Source: Desulfonema magnum
Lineage (GTDB): Bacteria; Desulfobacterota; Desulfobacteria; Desulfobacterales; 4be13
Direction: 5' to 3'
Assembly (NCBI RefSeq): GCF_017377395.1
Contig: NZ_CP061800.1
Location: forward strand, 2,046,001 to 2,110,000
DNA: 64,000 nucleotides
The notes beneath the pieces were generated by a model. That model saw nothing but the letters and a program-made list of their open reading frames with translations, did not search any database and was not told the DNA's origin. Each line of letters opens with the position of its first letter. Positions within the stretch are counted from its first letter, which is position 1. Made by a program: the position numbers and the translations under genes. Below, piece by piece: positions 18,509 to 27,700 of this stretch.

Positions 18509-19369
18509 ATGATCGTTATCACTCTTGCCATAGCTTCCGGAACCATGTTGCTTATGGCAATCATACTCTCTTATATTCTTGGCTGGGCAAATGAGAAATT
18601 TAAAGTTGAGGTTGATCCCAGAATCGAAGCGGTGCTGGAAATACTTCCAGGTGCCAACTGCGGCGGATGCGGGTATCTCGGATGCAGTGACTATGCCGTG
18701 GCCATTGTCACGGACAATGATCCTGTCAATAAATGTACTGTGGGAGGAGAAGCCTGTGCCAAGCAGCTTGCTGAGATCATGGGGGTTGAAGCCACTAAGA
18801 CCAATCCGCTTTATGCCGTTGTCCATTGCGGTGCCCATAGCGATGACCGCCTTATGCCAACGGAATACCGCGGGGAAAAGCGATGTTCCGCGGCCCATCA
18901 GGTGGCAGGGGTTCAGGGCTGCACCTTTGGCTGTCTGGGGTTCGGGGACTGTGTCAGGGCCTGTAATTATGATGCCATTCATATTGTGGATTCTCTTGCA
19001 ACAGTTGATTATGAAAAATGTATCGGCTGTGGTGCCTGTGCAAAGGTCTGTCCCAGAAACATTATCACCATCGTGGGGTTTCAGGAGGATATGATTCCCA
19101 CAGTTGCCTGCTCCAATAAGGATAAGCCAAAGGAAGCAAAGGCTGTCTGCCAGGTATCCTGTATCGGTTGCAAGATATGTTCTAAATCTTCAGATATTTT
19201 CAATGTCAATGACAACCTCTCAGAATGTGATTATGAGAGGTACACGGCAGATAATTATGAAGAGGTGGTAGAAGCGATGGAAAAATGCGCCAGAAAAAGT
19301 ATCTGCTTCATTGGCAAAGGCATTGGTCAGAAAGCTGATTCCAGGCCCTCCGTTTTAATGCAAAAGTAA
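18509..19369 (+). CDS. rnfB: Rnf complex subunit B (polyferredoxin)
   Basis: 286 residues: one N-terminal helix, then a 4Fe-4S domain (CGGCGYLGC and a distal Cys), then ferredoxin-type clusters (CTFGCLGFGDCVRACNYDA, CIGCGACAKVCP) and a further Cys set (CQVSCIGCKICSK). It accepts electrons from reduced ferredoxin. It ends the operon; an inverted-repeat-bounded element begins 3 bases after the stop. The last 100 coding bases plus 35 downstream recur at 22360-22499. Confidence 0.95.
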   Translation: MIVITLAIASGTMLLMAIILSYILGWANEKFKVEVDPRIEAVLEILPGANCGGCGYLGCSDYAVAIVTDNDPVNKCTVGGEACAKQLAEIMGVEATKTNPLYAVVHCGAHSDDRLMPTEYRGEKRCSAAHQVAGVQGCTFGCLGFGDCVRACNYDAIHIVDSLATVDYEKCIGCGACAKVCPRNIITIVGFQEDMIPTVACSNKDKPKEAKAVCQVSCIGCKICSKSSDIFNVNDNLSECDYERYTADNYEEVVEAMEKCARKSICFIGKGIGQKADSRPSVLMQK

Positions 19370-19371
19370 TT

Positions 19372-19859
19372 CTGATGATAACGGATTTAAGGGAGGCCGA
19401 CCAAGCCCCGCAGGGGCGGTGTATTTGTAGCAGCAGGTTTTTTGCCGGACGGGGTTTGCAACCCCGTCCGGAATATTTTCCGGATCGCCGCCCGCAAACG
19501 TTTCGGACGGGGTTGCAAACCCCGTCCGGCAGCCGTCCCTCATTCTTAGCCTGATGCATATGCGACCAAGCCCCGCAGGGGCGGTGTATTCGTAGCAGCA
19601 GGTTTGCGCCCCCCCCGCAGAGGGCGGTATATTTGCAGCATGCCGTCCCTGCGGGGCTTTCCCGCATATGCATCAGGCTAAGACTGCCGGACGGGGTTTG
19701 CAACCCCGTCCGAAACGTTTGTTTTCGGGGGTCGGAAAATATTTCGGACGGGGTTGCAAACCCCGTCCGGCAGATCACGAGTTAATAAAAACAATGAGTT
19801 ACGATCTTAGCCTGATGCATATGGGCTTTCCCGGCCTCCCCTGAATCCGTTATAATCAG
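19372..19859. mobile_element. Composite repeat bounded by CTGATKATAACGGATT inverted ends (family C)
   Basis: CTGATGATAACGGATTTAAG at 19372 is inverted as AATCCGTTATAATCAG ending at 19859. The same ends bound the 220-bp element at 33737-33956. Inside are several palindromes of the form CCGGACGGGGTTTGCAACCC (19444, 19501, 19683, 19744) and at least one complete family D element. No gene is inside. No target duplication is found here, perhaps because of recombination with the relic that follows. Confidence 0.7.
19665..19823. mobile_element. Family D element, 159 bp, with 10-bp direct repeats
   Basis: Ends are CATATGCATCAGGCTAAG and its inverse. GGCTTTCCCG flanks both sides (19655-19664 and 19824-19833), as expected for a target duplication. 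The centre is a pair of GGACGGGGTTTGCAACCCCG palindromes. Confidence 0.7.
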
Positions 19860-20000
19860 TCAATATCATCGGTAACGGCCCCGATATGCTGAGAAACATT
19901 GTCATGGTCGCGGATGATCTTAAAATGGCAGAAGCCGGGGAGACTGGTTCCTGTGTCATTGGGACTGCCCACGGTCAAAGTTTCCAGACGGATATGGAAT
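19860..20000 (+). pseudogene. Relic of a tldD 3' end
   Basis: Matches 11281-11440 of tldD closely over AATATCATCGGTAACGG, CTGAGAAACATTGTCATGGT and GATGATCTTAAAATGGCAGA, then with a gap of about 14 bases through the end of the gene. No start, frame broken. It begins exactly where the family C element ends. 20001-20129 holds nothing I recognise. Confidence 0.8.
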
Positions 20001-20129
20001 AAACACATTTCCCCATCCTGTTTTTAAATTTAAACTGCATCTTATCAACGAATCATATTTTACTTATTATAACGGATGGTAAGAGAACCTGTTTCAGGAG
20101 AAAATAATCCAATGCCTCCTTTTCCCTTC

Positions 20130-20965
20130 TCAATGTCCTCTCATTTGTTCAAACACCTCCATAGGAGATAATCCTCCGGCCTCTGCCACTTCTCTGAATG
20201 TCATGTCCGGTGACGCTTTGATGTTTTGTTCCGAAAGCTTTGAAATCCCGGCTTCCAAATCAAAATGATATTCCCTGGCCCCTGAGCCAATGTTTTTCTT
20301 CCCAGACCCGAAGGCATCAGTCCGCTGCCATTTCCTGAAGGCTGATGCTCTGAAATTTTGTTTGACGCTTTGATAAACAAATATACCTGCTGGGGGGCGA
20401 TACCGTTTGTTTTGGCGATCTCCTTCAGTGTCTTATTTTTGCTTATCTCCCTGAGATTTTGCTGATTCAGTAGTTTTACAGCGTTATCCGCGTCAAGCTC
20501 CATTTTCTTACAAAAAAATTGTAGGGAGGAGAGTTCCGCATGTCCGTAAGGCGGACTTCCCCACACCCTTTCATGTCTGGCTTTAATGCTGTCGTTGATG
20601 TCAATGACAGTCTGAAACGGCGGTATGCTGAAATAGGTTCCCAGAACAAAAATAACGGCCACGGAAAGAGATATGACAAACTCTGTGTTAAAGACCACCA
20701 GTTGCTTCAGTTTGTTTTTAAGATACGCAAGAAGGGTGTTCCAGTTGTAGTAAAGGTGGAACCCCGAGGCAATCAGAAACAAAAGCGATATGTTGATGTG
20801 AATGTTTGTCCAATCTGTTTTACTTAATCCGAGTAATCGCCAATCTGCCCAGTACGCCACCCTGCCCTGGGGAACAATGTAAAGCATAATACCTGTCAGC
20901 CCCAGAAAAAAGAATGATGTCAGAGAAGTCAGAGAGACAATTCTCCGAAATCTGATCTCCTTCAT
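20130..20965 (-). CDS. DUF4405-type membrane (cytochrome b-like) protein, frameshifted
   Basis: Three to four membrane helices with spaced histidines (HINISLL, SGFHLYY) form a DUF4405-like haem-binding module, followed by a soluble helical region with two 'asp-met-ile-x-E-ile-A' repeats (LREISKNKTLKEIAKTNGI). The uninterrupted frame stops at 20201, but its last 25 residues are unlike the family. Shifting frame in the GGGG run near 20278-20283 restores a third such repeat (TFREVAEAGGLSPMEVFEQM) ending in TGA at 20130. This is either a real 1-base frameshift or a sequence error. It starts 7 bases after the regulator stop and is surely co-transcribed. Probable role: membrane electron transfer (inference). 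Confidence 0.75.
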
Positions 20966-20971
20966 AAATTA

Positions 20972-22312
20972 TTACCTCCTGATTAAATTTTTTTTTATGT
21001 TATATTTTTTCATCTTATACCTTAACACTCGTTCACTGATTCCCAAAGATTCAGCCGCCTTTGTCTGAACCCATTCATTTTTTTCCAGCGAGGACATCAG
21101 CATCTCCCGCTCCACAGCTTCCAGCCGTTCCACAAGATTTCCCTCTTCTGTCACCTGCTGGTATCTGACTTCGGGAGGCAAATCCCTTGCCTGAATCACT
21201 CTGCCGCGGCCCAGGGTCACGGTGCGTTGAATCATATGTTCCAGTTCTCTGACATTCCCGGGAAACGAATATTTTACCAGCGTTGTCATGGCGTCCGCAC
21301 CAAAAACCACCGGGCGGGAACTGTATTTCTCAAGAAAAAACTCGATCAGATCAGGAATATCCTCTTTGCGCCGGCGTAACGGGGGGAGTTCAATGTCAAA
21401 CACATTGAGGCGATAATAAAGGTCTTCCCGAAACAGTCCTTGTTCAACCAGGGTTCTGAGATCACGATTTGTGGCCGTTATCACCCGCACATCCGCTGAA
21501 ATCTCTTTTTCACTTCCCACTCGGGATATCTGTTTTTCCTGAAGTGCGCGCAGGAGTTTGGGCTGCAAGCTCAGGGGCAGTTCTCCGATTTCGTCTAAAA
21601 AAAGACTGCCGTTCCGCGCCAGTTCAAAACGTCCCCGCCGGTTTGAGGTCGCACCGGTAAACGCGCCTTTTTCATGTCCGAACAGTTCTGATTCAAACAG
21701 ATTTTCAGGAATCGCACCGCAATTGACTTCAATAAAAGGACCGTCACTGACCGGACTGAGCAGATGAATAAGGCGGGCGATAAGTTCCTTTCCTGTGCCG
21801 CTTTCTCCCCGGAGCAGGACGCTCCACGGCGTGGGGGCAACCCGTCTGACCAGAGAAAGCACCTCTTTCATGGCCGCGCCCTGACCGACAATTTTAATGG
21901 GAAGTTCGCTCTGATCCAGGGTGTCGGCCGCATCCGCGGCTTCTTCTTCAACAATGATATGCTGTTCAGTCATCTGAATTTTATCCAGTAGCTGAACCAG
22001 ATCAACAGGTTTCTCAAGAAAATCGTCCGCACCGAGTTTCATCACTTCAACCGCGGTGTCCACAGTGCCGTAAGCTGTGATCATAATCGCCCGCACCAGG
22101 GGATTGATGGCTTTCATATTGGCAAGCACTTCATCCCCCGTAAGATCGGGCATCCGGTGATCCAACAGCACCAGTTGGAAGGGAAGCTCCATAAAACGCC
22201 GCAATGCCTCCTGACCGTTTGCCGCGGTAACGACTTCATATCCCTTTTTCCTGAGAAAACCTTTTAAAATATCGCGCTGCATATCTTCGTCATCTACGAT
22301 GAGAATTTTCAT
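20972..22312 (-). CDS. NtrC-family sigma-54 response regulator
   Basis: 446 residues. Receiver domain 1-115 with phospho-acceptor Asp51 (LLDHRMP) and Lys101. AAA+ domain with Walker A GESGTGKE (about 169-176), sigma-54 contact loop GAFTGA (216-221), Walker B LFLDEIGE and an arginine finger region. Fis-type helix-turn-helix at the end (ESLGISERVLRYKMKKY). No sensor kinase is adjacent. It sits directly upstream of the DUF4405 gene, so self-operon control is possible. The first 20 codons of a related gene survive as a relic at 28978-29040. Confidence 0.95.
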   Translation of the reverse strand: MKILIVDDEDMQRDILKGFLRKKGYEVVTAANGQEALRRFMELPFQLVLLDHRMPDLTGDEVLANMKAINPLVRAIMITAYGTVDTAVEVMKLGADDFLEKPVDLVQLLDKIQMTEQHIIVEEEAADAADTLDQSELPIKIVGQGAAMKEVLSLVRRVAPTPWSVLLRGESGTGKELIARLIHLLSPVSDGPFIEVNCGAIPENLFESELFGHEKGAFTGATSNRRGRFELARNGSLFLDEIGELPLSLQPKLLRALQEKQISRVGSEKEISADVRVITATNRDLRTLVEQGLFREDLYYRLNVFDIELPPLRRRKEDIPDLIEFFLEKYSSRPVVFGADAMTTLVKYSFPGNVRELEHMIQRTVTLGRGRVIQARDLPPEVRYQQVTEEGNLVERLEAVEREMLMSSLEKNEWVQTKAAESLGISERVLRYKMKKYNIKKNLIRR

Positions 22313-22359
22313 GGTGTCCTATTCTTTCGTGTCTTAAATACATTCCCAGCCAGCCGAAA

Positions 22360-22499
22360 GTAGAAGCAATGGAAAAATGCGCCAGAAAAAGTATCTGCTT
22401 CATTGGCAAAGGCATTGGTCAGAAAGCTGATTCCAGGCCCTCCGTTTTAATGCAAAAGTAATTCTGATGATAACGGATTTAAGGGAGGCCGACCAAGCC
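22360..22499 (+). pseudogene. Relic of the rnfB 3' end plus downstream sequence
   Basis: Nearly identical to 19267-19406: the last 33 or so codons of rnfB including the stop, then the left end of the family C element (CTGATGATAACGGATTTAAG). It is in the same orientation as rnfB, so the regulator/DUF4405 operon is bracketed by direct repeats of about 140 bp. Confidence 0.9.
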
Positions 22500-22705
22500 C
22501 ATATGTATCAGGCTAAGATTACAACCTACTGTTTTTATTAACTCTGATTTTGCCGGACGGGGTTTGCAACCCCGTCCGGAATATTTTCCGGATCGCCGCC
22601 CGCAAACGTTTCGGACGGGGTTGCAAACCCCGTCCGGCAGCGGAAGCAATTCATTGATATTTTTAATTAAAATCATATAATTAAGTCCTTAGCTTGATGC
22701 ATATG
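22500..22705. mobile_element. Family D element, 206 bp
   Basis: Ends CATATGTATCAGGCTAAG and CTTAGCTTGATGCATATG; the inside carries the paired GCCGGACGGGGTTTGCAACC palindromes separated by AATATTTTCCGGATCGCC. Its first 140 bases are nearly identical to the copy at 46467. No target duplication is seen; it sits at the end of the rnfB relic. Confidence 0.7.
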
Positions 22706-22762
22706 CGGTGAATGCCCCCCGAAAATGTACCCAAAGGAGTGGCGTTTGCCTCAGTGTTTTCT

Positions 22763-24625
22763 TTATAGGCTTCCAAGTATTGCGAGAACTTCGGCCATGC
22801 CGATTTTTCCGTCGCAATTGACATCCGCAGCTATCAGATAATTATCCGGCAAACCTGTCGGAACCATGCCTGCAATGATTTGCAAAGCCAAAACAGCATC
22901 TGTCAGACTGACACCGTTCCCATCAATATCTCCGTTGCCGGGCATGCAATACTGATCCCAGAATATTCCGACCCAACCGGTCGTGCTGGTTGAACCTTTG
23001 GGCGCTCCCAGGATGAAATCTTTTGAGCCGCCATTATTGAATTCGCCAATCAGAAAGCTTGATCCCATGCGGCCGGATGAGTAATTGTGCGGCGGATCCG
23101 GTGTTATGAACGCTATGTCATAAGTTGTTGCCAGATCATACTCGGAGCTGAGTGATGATTTTCCGAAAACGGTATAGAGATATCCGTTATAGGCCGTCTG
23201 CGCTCTTGCCTGGGGAGCGCTCATCGTGATATCGGCAATTCCGTCATCATTCACATCTTCCGCAGAGACTGCAAAACCGAGTTTGGTGTCCGGTCTTGAC
23301 GTATCTAATGTAATGCGGATATCGGCATTGTCACGCATACTGTGCAATTCGGTCACTTGCGGAAAGGAAGCCTGTCCGAACACCACCTCGACCTTGCCTG
23401 TCCCGGTTGTTTTGGTGCCGTCAATCTTTGACATGGGTGAACCAATGATAATATCGTTTATCTGATCCCCGTTCACATCACCGATGGCAATTGATCCGCG
23501 GCCGGTCAGGGGGGTAACTTCGGTTATATTGTGAAATGGCCCGCCTAGTTGATCTTCCTTCCATCCTCCATAAATCACTTTACAGGCAAGCTCTCCACCC
23601 GGAGCTATATCAACAACCTTTCCCGAAGCGGCAAAATCCGCGCCCACGGCTTGCATGAAAACAGCGCCCGCATTTTCAGAACTTGTCGGATTTGTTTCAT
23701 ACTGATGACCCATCAGAAGCTCGGCCTGCGCATCGCCGTCAATATCGCCCACAGCCAGACTTGTGACCTGAAAACGGTCATCTCCTTCATTTTTCAAGAT
23801 ATAAATGTCGGCATCTGTCACCAGATTGATGGGACCGCCTGCGGAAAGGGGGCCTTTGACGACATATACGCCCCCATTGATACCTTTTTGAGAATCCGTG
23901 GGATGAAGGTGAGTCGTAACCAGAGGCGTCCAGCCAGTTTCCAAAGCGCAGATATCCGCAATAAGAAGATCTTCCTGATTGTCACCGGTGACGTCTTCAA
24001 CGATGATGGCGCTGATCCACATTTCATCGTTGTCCCGTTTCAACACCAAATCAGCGTCCTTCTCCAGCTGATAGGTTGCATTCAGGTTCTGGGAGCCGAA
24101 CACCACATAGACCTGACTGGCTGATGTGTCAGTTGCGTTCTGCTCCACGATCAACAGGTCATCAATATTGTCGCCGTTCAGTTCTCCAGCCGCCAATTTT
24201 GAACCTGTCTTGGCACCGTCGGTAACTCCGAAAAGCCGGACATCCGCATGATGTTCGGTCTGATTTCCTGTGTTAAACGAGGCCGGGAGGTTGCTCATGT
24301 CTGATCCGCCATAAAAGATCATAACCATTCCGCAGGGGTCGCCTGAGAAGGGGTTTGGTTCTCCCGCGGCTGAAACGGCAACGTCGTCAACCGAATCTCC
24401 GTTGAAATCACCTTTTACCATTGCATAACCAAGGTTGGACCCCTGCAAGCCTTCCGTGCTGATAAAAACATCCGGATCAACGCTTTCCAAGTCTGTCAGG
24501 GTTTGTGCAAAGCTGGTTGTCACAAAACCAAAAAAGAACACCAAGGACAGTATGGCATATACTTCAATTGCTCCAGTCCTCCTGTTTCCGATCAAATGAT
24601 TAATTACGTTTGTTTTCTTCAGCAT
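22763..24625 (-). CDS. Exported FG-GAP (integrin alpha-like) protein with dockerin-like C-terminus
   Basis: 620 residues. The N-terminus has a basic region and a hydrophobic segment ending SFAQ (signal peptide, cleavage near residue 41). Seven or so FG-GAP blades follow, each with a Ca2+-binding loop such as GDFNGDSVDDV, GELNGDNIDDL, GDVNGDQINDI and EDVNDDGIADI, predicting a beta-propeller. The C-terminus (from about 555) has two EF-hand-like loops, GDIDGNGVSLTDAV and ADVNCDGKIGMAEV, the duplicated Ca2+ loop of type I dockerin. Cell-surface or extracellular role; ligand unknown. GGAG lies 8 bases before the ATG. Monocistronic. Confidence 0.88.
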   Translation of the reverse strand: MLKKTNVINHLIGNRRTGAIEVYAILSLVFFFGFVTTSFAQTLTDLESVDPDVFISTEGLQGSNLGYAMVKGDFNGDSVDDVAVSAAGEPNPFSGDPCGMVMIFYGGSDMSNLPASFNTGNQTEHHADVRLFGVTDGAKTGSKLAAGELNGDNIDDLLIVEQNATDTSASQVYVVFGSQNLNATYQLEKDADLVLKRDNDEMWISAIIVEDVTGDNQEDLLIADICALETGWTPLVTTHLHPTDSQKGINGGVYVVKGPLSAGGPINLVTDADIYILKNEGDDRFQVTSLAVGDIDGDAQAELLMGHQYETNPTSSENAGAVFMQAVGADFAASGKVVDIAPGGELACKVIYGGWKEDQLGGPFHNITEVTPLTGRGSIAIGDVNGDQINDIIIGSPMSKIDGTKTTGTGKVEVVFGQASFPQVTELHSMRDNADIRITLDTSRPDTKLGFAVSAEDVNDDGIADITMSAPQARAQTAYNGYLYTVFGKSSLSSEYDLATTYDIAFITPDPPHNYSSGRMGSSFLIGEFNNGGSKDFILGAPKGSTSTTGWVGIFWDQYCMPGNGDIDGNGVSLTDAVLALQIIAGMVPTGLPDNYLIAADVNCDGKIGMAEVLAILGSL

Positions 24626-24738
24626 TTTTACAATCTCCTTTCATTTTTTGCAATTAAAAAACTGAACAGTAAAGAGTTCCTTTGACATTATGGATGCCAA
24701 TATACGATAACCTTCTGAAATCATTAATATCAAATTCT

Positions 24739-24829
24739 GGTAGTCCTGCAAAGGTAGTGATGAATCCCGTTCAGTCCCCCGGTTATCAGGACACTGAATC
24801 TCATTCATCACTACTTGTGCAGGACTACC
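24739..24829. mobile_element. 91-bp MITE with IS1-type ends and exact 8-bp target duplication
   Basis: Terminal repeats GGTAGTCCTGCAAAGGTAGT and GGTAGTCCTGCACAAGTAGT (inverted). CAAATTCT is present on both sides (24731-24738 and 24830-24837). The ends match the IS1-type element at 29069-29882 (GGTAGTCCTGAACAAGTAAT) with few differences. A second copy in opposite orientation is at 50923-51013. Confidence 0.9.
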
Positions 24830-24972
24830 CAAATTCTTAAGATCTCATCTTGCTGATTCCAATCATTTCAGTATGTTAACCGAGGCAATCACAATGAAAA
24901 AAAATATATAGTCGGGTAGGTGAGGGCTGTTGCCAGCCCGTAGAATTGTTACCAATTCACTCACCCCCCTAA

Positions 24973-25006
24973 GAACCGAGTATGTAAGTTTCCAAACTGA
25001 CGGCTC
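24973..25006 (-). ncRNA. Group II intron domain V
   Basis: Minus-strand sequence GAGCCGTCAGTTTGGAAACT followed by TACATACTCGGTTC: the conserved 34-nt catalytic hairpin with a GAAA tetraloop and the GAGCCG/CGGTTC closing stem. Confidence 0.85.
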
Positions 25007-25026
25007 AGGCCTTTCAAAGACCCTGT

Positions 25027-26079
25027 TTAGAAATCCGGCTTTTCAACTTTCAACTTCAGGCTGTGAACTTGTCTGTGGCAGTTTGGGTGCAGCAGAACGA
25101 GATTATCAAGCGTGTCTTTACCCCCATGTACTTTCCATCTGATGTGGTGTTTATGCCATTTGGTCCTGTCATCTGTTCTTTGCTGACAGACCGGACATAT
25201 GCCGTTCTGCTTCTTCCACAGAGAGAACATCCGCCCCCGATCTTTCAGGTTTTCGGCAGCCTGCCTGTTCAGGTGCCGTTTAAAATAAATCTCCCATTCC
25301 GGATCGTATGGGTTGGCCAGCCCTCTGATTTTAACATGACGCTTGATCCTGACATCCATAGCCTTCGTCAAAGTAGCCTTTTTCTCACGTTCCCTGCCAA
25401 AGAAGCACCAGTCTCTTCCTCTTTCAGTTTGGTAAAAATACTTTGCTTTGATTTTCTTCACAGGCATATTCTGATGTCTGCTTTTTGCCCATTTCCAAAG
25501 CGTTTTTGTTATTTCAAAATCCACATGGCCGAATACGACTTTGCTGACCACATGACGGTGAAAATTTGCCCATCCCCTGATTACAGGGTTGAGTTCCCAT
25601 ATCAGATGAACGGGTTTCCCGCTCGGACTGTTTCTGATGATCCCCTTCACTTTATGCAGGAAATTTCTCACATTTTTCTCTGACGGTTTTATCAGAAGTC
25701 TGCCATCATATTTTCGGATATTTTGCCCCAGAAAGTCAAAACCTTTGCTGATATGCGTTATATGGGTCTTTTCCTCGGAGAGTTCCGGACCTCTTTCCCC
25801 GTAATGCTGTTTTACTATGGGAGCGACCTCATCTTCAAGTATTTCTTTTGTGTTGCCTGTGATGATGAAGTCATCCGCAAATCTGATCAGATGTACTTTG
25901 TCCTGCTTGGGAAAGGCATCCTTCAGTTTGCTTTCCAGACCGTCCAGTGCGATGTTGGCCAACAGAGGTGAAATAATTCCCCCCTGGGGAGTGCCGTCTT
26001 CTGTCGGATAACGTTTGCCTTTTTCAATAAAACCGGCTTTCAACCACTGGCTGAGAATCGTATTATCAGTAGATGGAAA
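25027..26079 (-). pseudogene. C-terminal part of group II intron reverse transcriptase/maturase with HNH
   Basis: Begins mid-domain at TDNTILSQWLKAGFIEKG; a stop precedes it in frame. It retains RT blocks 4-7, including TPQGGIISPLL and the catalytic FADDFII, the maturase X domain (GFDFLGQNIRKYDGR and the RGWANFHRHVVSK region), and a C-terminal HNH endonuclease with CPVC, HKHHIRW and LLHPNCHRQVH. RT blocks 0-3 are gone, so it is inactive unless supplied in trans. A GTG-like internal start at 26043 would not restore RT function. Confidence 0.88.
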
Positions 26080-26104
26080 CTAAAAAAAACTCTTGATTTT
26101 TAAA

Positions 26105-27700
26105 ATTGACCTTTCCAGTATTGAAATTAACATGCTGTTTATATTGAGTTTACATAAATTAATCTCATGAAAATGCGTTTGAAACCAGCTTATATTTTAA
26201 GAATGCGAATCTGTAGTCAGACACTCGGATTTAAAATTTTTCTTGGCATACGACGGACTTCGTGATATACTGTACAAATATACGGTTCGGAAATATATGT
26301 CCGAGCCTCTGACCGCCCTGATTCCGGGTGCCGATATTATAAGGAGGTTCTTATTATGACAACGAAAACCGCTGAGGAACATTTTACCGAAGAAATGCTT
26401 CGTGCCGCCGAGGAGTTCGGAAAAATACTCCGCCCGTATTTCCGCCGGATGCCTGATGAGGATATGGAAACCCTTCTTCTCATCAGCATGGCGGTATTTC
26501 TCGGAGCGGACAATGTTTACCAGGTTATGCAGGTGCTCGGACTCCCGAAAACCGCCACCTATGACCGTGTTAAAAACGTCAGTGTTTACTGCTGGCGTAA
26601 GTTCCTGCAGAATCACCTTTACAGCATCGCTGTTCCTCTCCTGCGGGAGAGGCTCACCATGAGCGATGCCACAAAAAGCCGGGACGGACTGATTATGGCA
26701 GTCGATGACTCCGTGATTGCCCGTATTGCCACGGAACTCGGCTATGTATGGAAATGGTGGAGCGGCCAGCTTAAACGCGTGGCGAACGGGCAGAACGTGA
26801 TCGCTCTGATTCTGGTAATCGGTGACATTATTCTCCCTCTCGACGTGCGGATAGTCTCCAAACAGGGCAGGGGGCTTAAAACCAAGCCTGAGATATATGA
26901 GGAGATGCTGAAAGCCGCCGAAGCAAAATTCGAAGCCGCGGGCATTGACATCAGCCGCCTCGGAACTACAGGTGATGCGGCATATTTTTCTCAGGATATC
27001 GCGGCATTCTGCCGCGGTGAATGTTCGGAAGAAGCCTCGTCCGAATCGGATGCGTCAGCTACAGACACCGGCCTTGCGAACGAAGATGCCGAATCGTCCG
27101 ATCCCGCACTCTTACTGACTCTTACCGGAATTTTCCGCGGCAAGGACAACTACGTCTTTGAAATTGACGGAGAAATCCGGAAGGCCGGCCAGTGGCGGAA
27201 AAATTTCAAAGATCGTCTTACTCCCGGATGGGGAACAGACGGACAGCCGGTGTATCGAACCGAAGCAGTAAGCGAAACCTTCGGCGAGGTTATTCTCGTC
27301 TTCTATATTCCGAAGGGGAAACGGGCGGTCAGCTACCTTATTATAGCAGGACGACCTCTGCGTAGCAGCGAGGCACTGCATGCCTTCGCCTTCCATCATC
27401 GCATCGAAGAATTCCGGAAGCTCCTCAAAGACACTCTCGAACTGGGAGCAATGCATCTCCGAGATCGGAAGGGGGCTCATGCCTGCGTCGGCGTCAAAGT
27501 CATCGCATACCTCGTCGTCAATATGATGAAGCAGAATCTGAGGAAGCTCCGACGCTTCCGAAATGTGACCATTAACAAGTTAGTCAGACTCTGCCCGAAG
27601 TTCGTTGACGTCCGAAAAATTTTCAAAGAGCATTTTCAGAGTATTATTCCCAATAATCACACGTTGGATAAGGCTTTAGCGTGATTTCAGAAAGGTCAAT
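26105..27700 (+). mobile_element. Intact insertion sequence (IS4/IS701-like), about 1.6 kb
   Basis: Ends ATTGACCTTTC (26105-26115) and GAAAGGTCAAT (27690-27700) are exact inverted repeats enclosing one transposase. No direct repeat flanks it. On its left is a 5'-truncated intron and on its right a 5'-truncated ISL3 gene, consistent with deletion or recombination at the IS. The exact left border is uncertain by about 30 bases. Confidence 0.75.
26356..27684 (+). CDS. DDE transposase
   Basis: 442 residues. N-terminal helical DNA-binding region, then an RNase H-like core: first Asp in MAVDDSVIAR (about 118), second in TTGDAAYFSQD (about 208), Glu in HHRIEEFRKLLKDT (about 355). Between the second Asp and the Glu there is an acidic Ser/Glu-rich insertion (about 225-252) that looks disordered. 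AAGGAGG lies 8 bases before ATG 26356. Full-length and apparently intact. Family call IS4/IS701-like is from motif spacing. Confidence 0.85.
   Translation: MTTKTAEEHFTEEMLRAAEEFGKILRPYFRRMPDEDMETLLLISMAVFLGADNVYQVMQVLGLPKTATYDRVKNVSVYCWRKFLQNHLYSIAVPLLRERLTMSDATKSRDGLIMAVDDSVIARIATELGYVWKWWSGQLKRVANGQNVIALILVIGDIILPLDVRIVSKQGRGLKTKPEIYEEMLKAAEAKFEAAGIDISRLGTTGDAAYFSQDIAAFCRGECSEEASSESDASATDTGLANEDAESSDPALLLTLTGIFRGKDNYVFEIDGEIRKAGQWRKNFKDRLTPGWGTDGQPVYRTEAVSETFGEVILVFYIPKGKRAVSYLIIAGRPLRSSEALHAFAFHHRIEEFRKLLKDTLELGAMHLRDRKGAHACVGVKVIAYLVVNMMKQNLRKLRRFRNVTINKLVRLCPKFVDVRKIFKEHFQSIIPNNHTLDKALA

Larger units (their letters stand above)
24911..26079 (-). mobile_element. 5'-truncated group II intron
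   Basis: On the minus strand the order is intron-encoded protein, domain V (24973-25006), a domain VI-like stem, and a 3' end ACCTACCCGAC at about 24911. The 5' ribozyme domains I-IV and the N-terminal half of the reverse transcriptase are missing. The break is within about 30 bases of the insertion sequence that begins at 26105. It cannot self-splice in cis. Confidence 0.85.
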
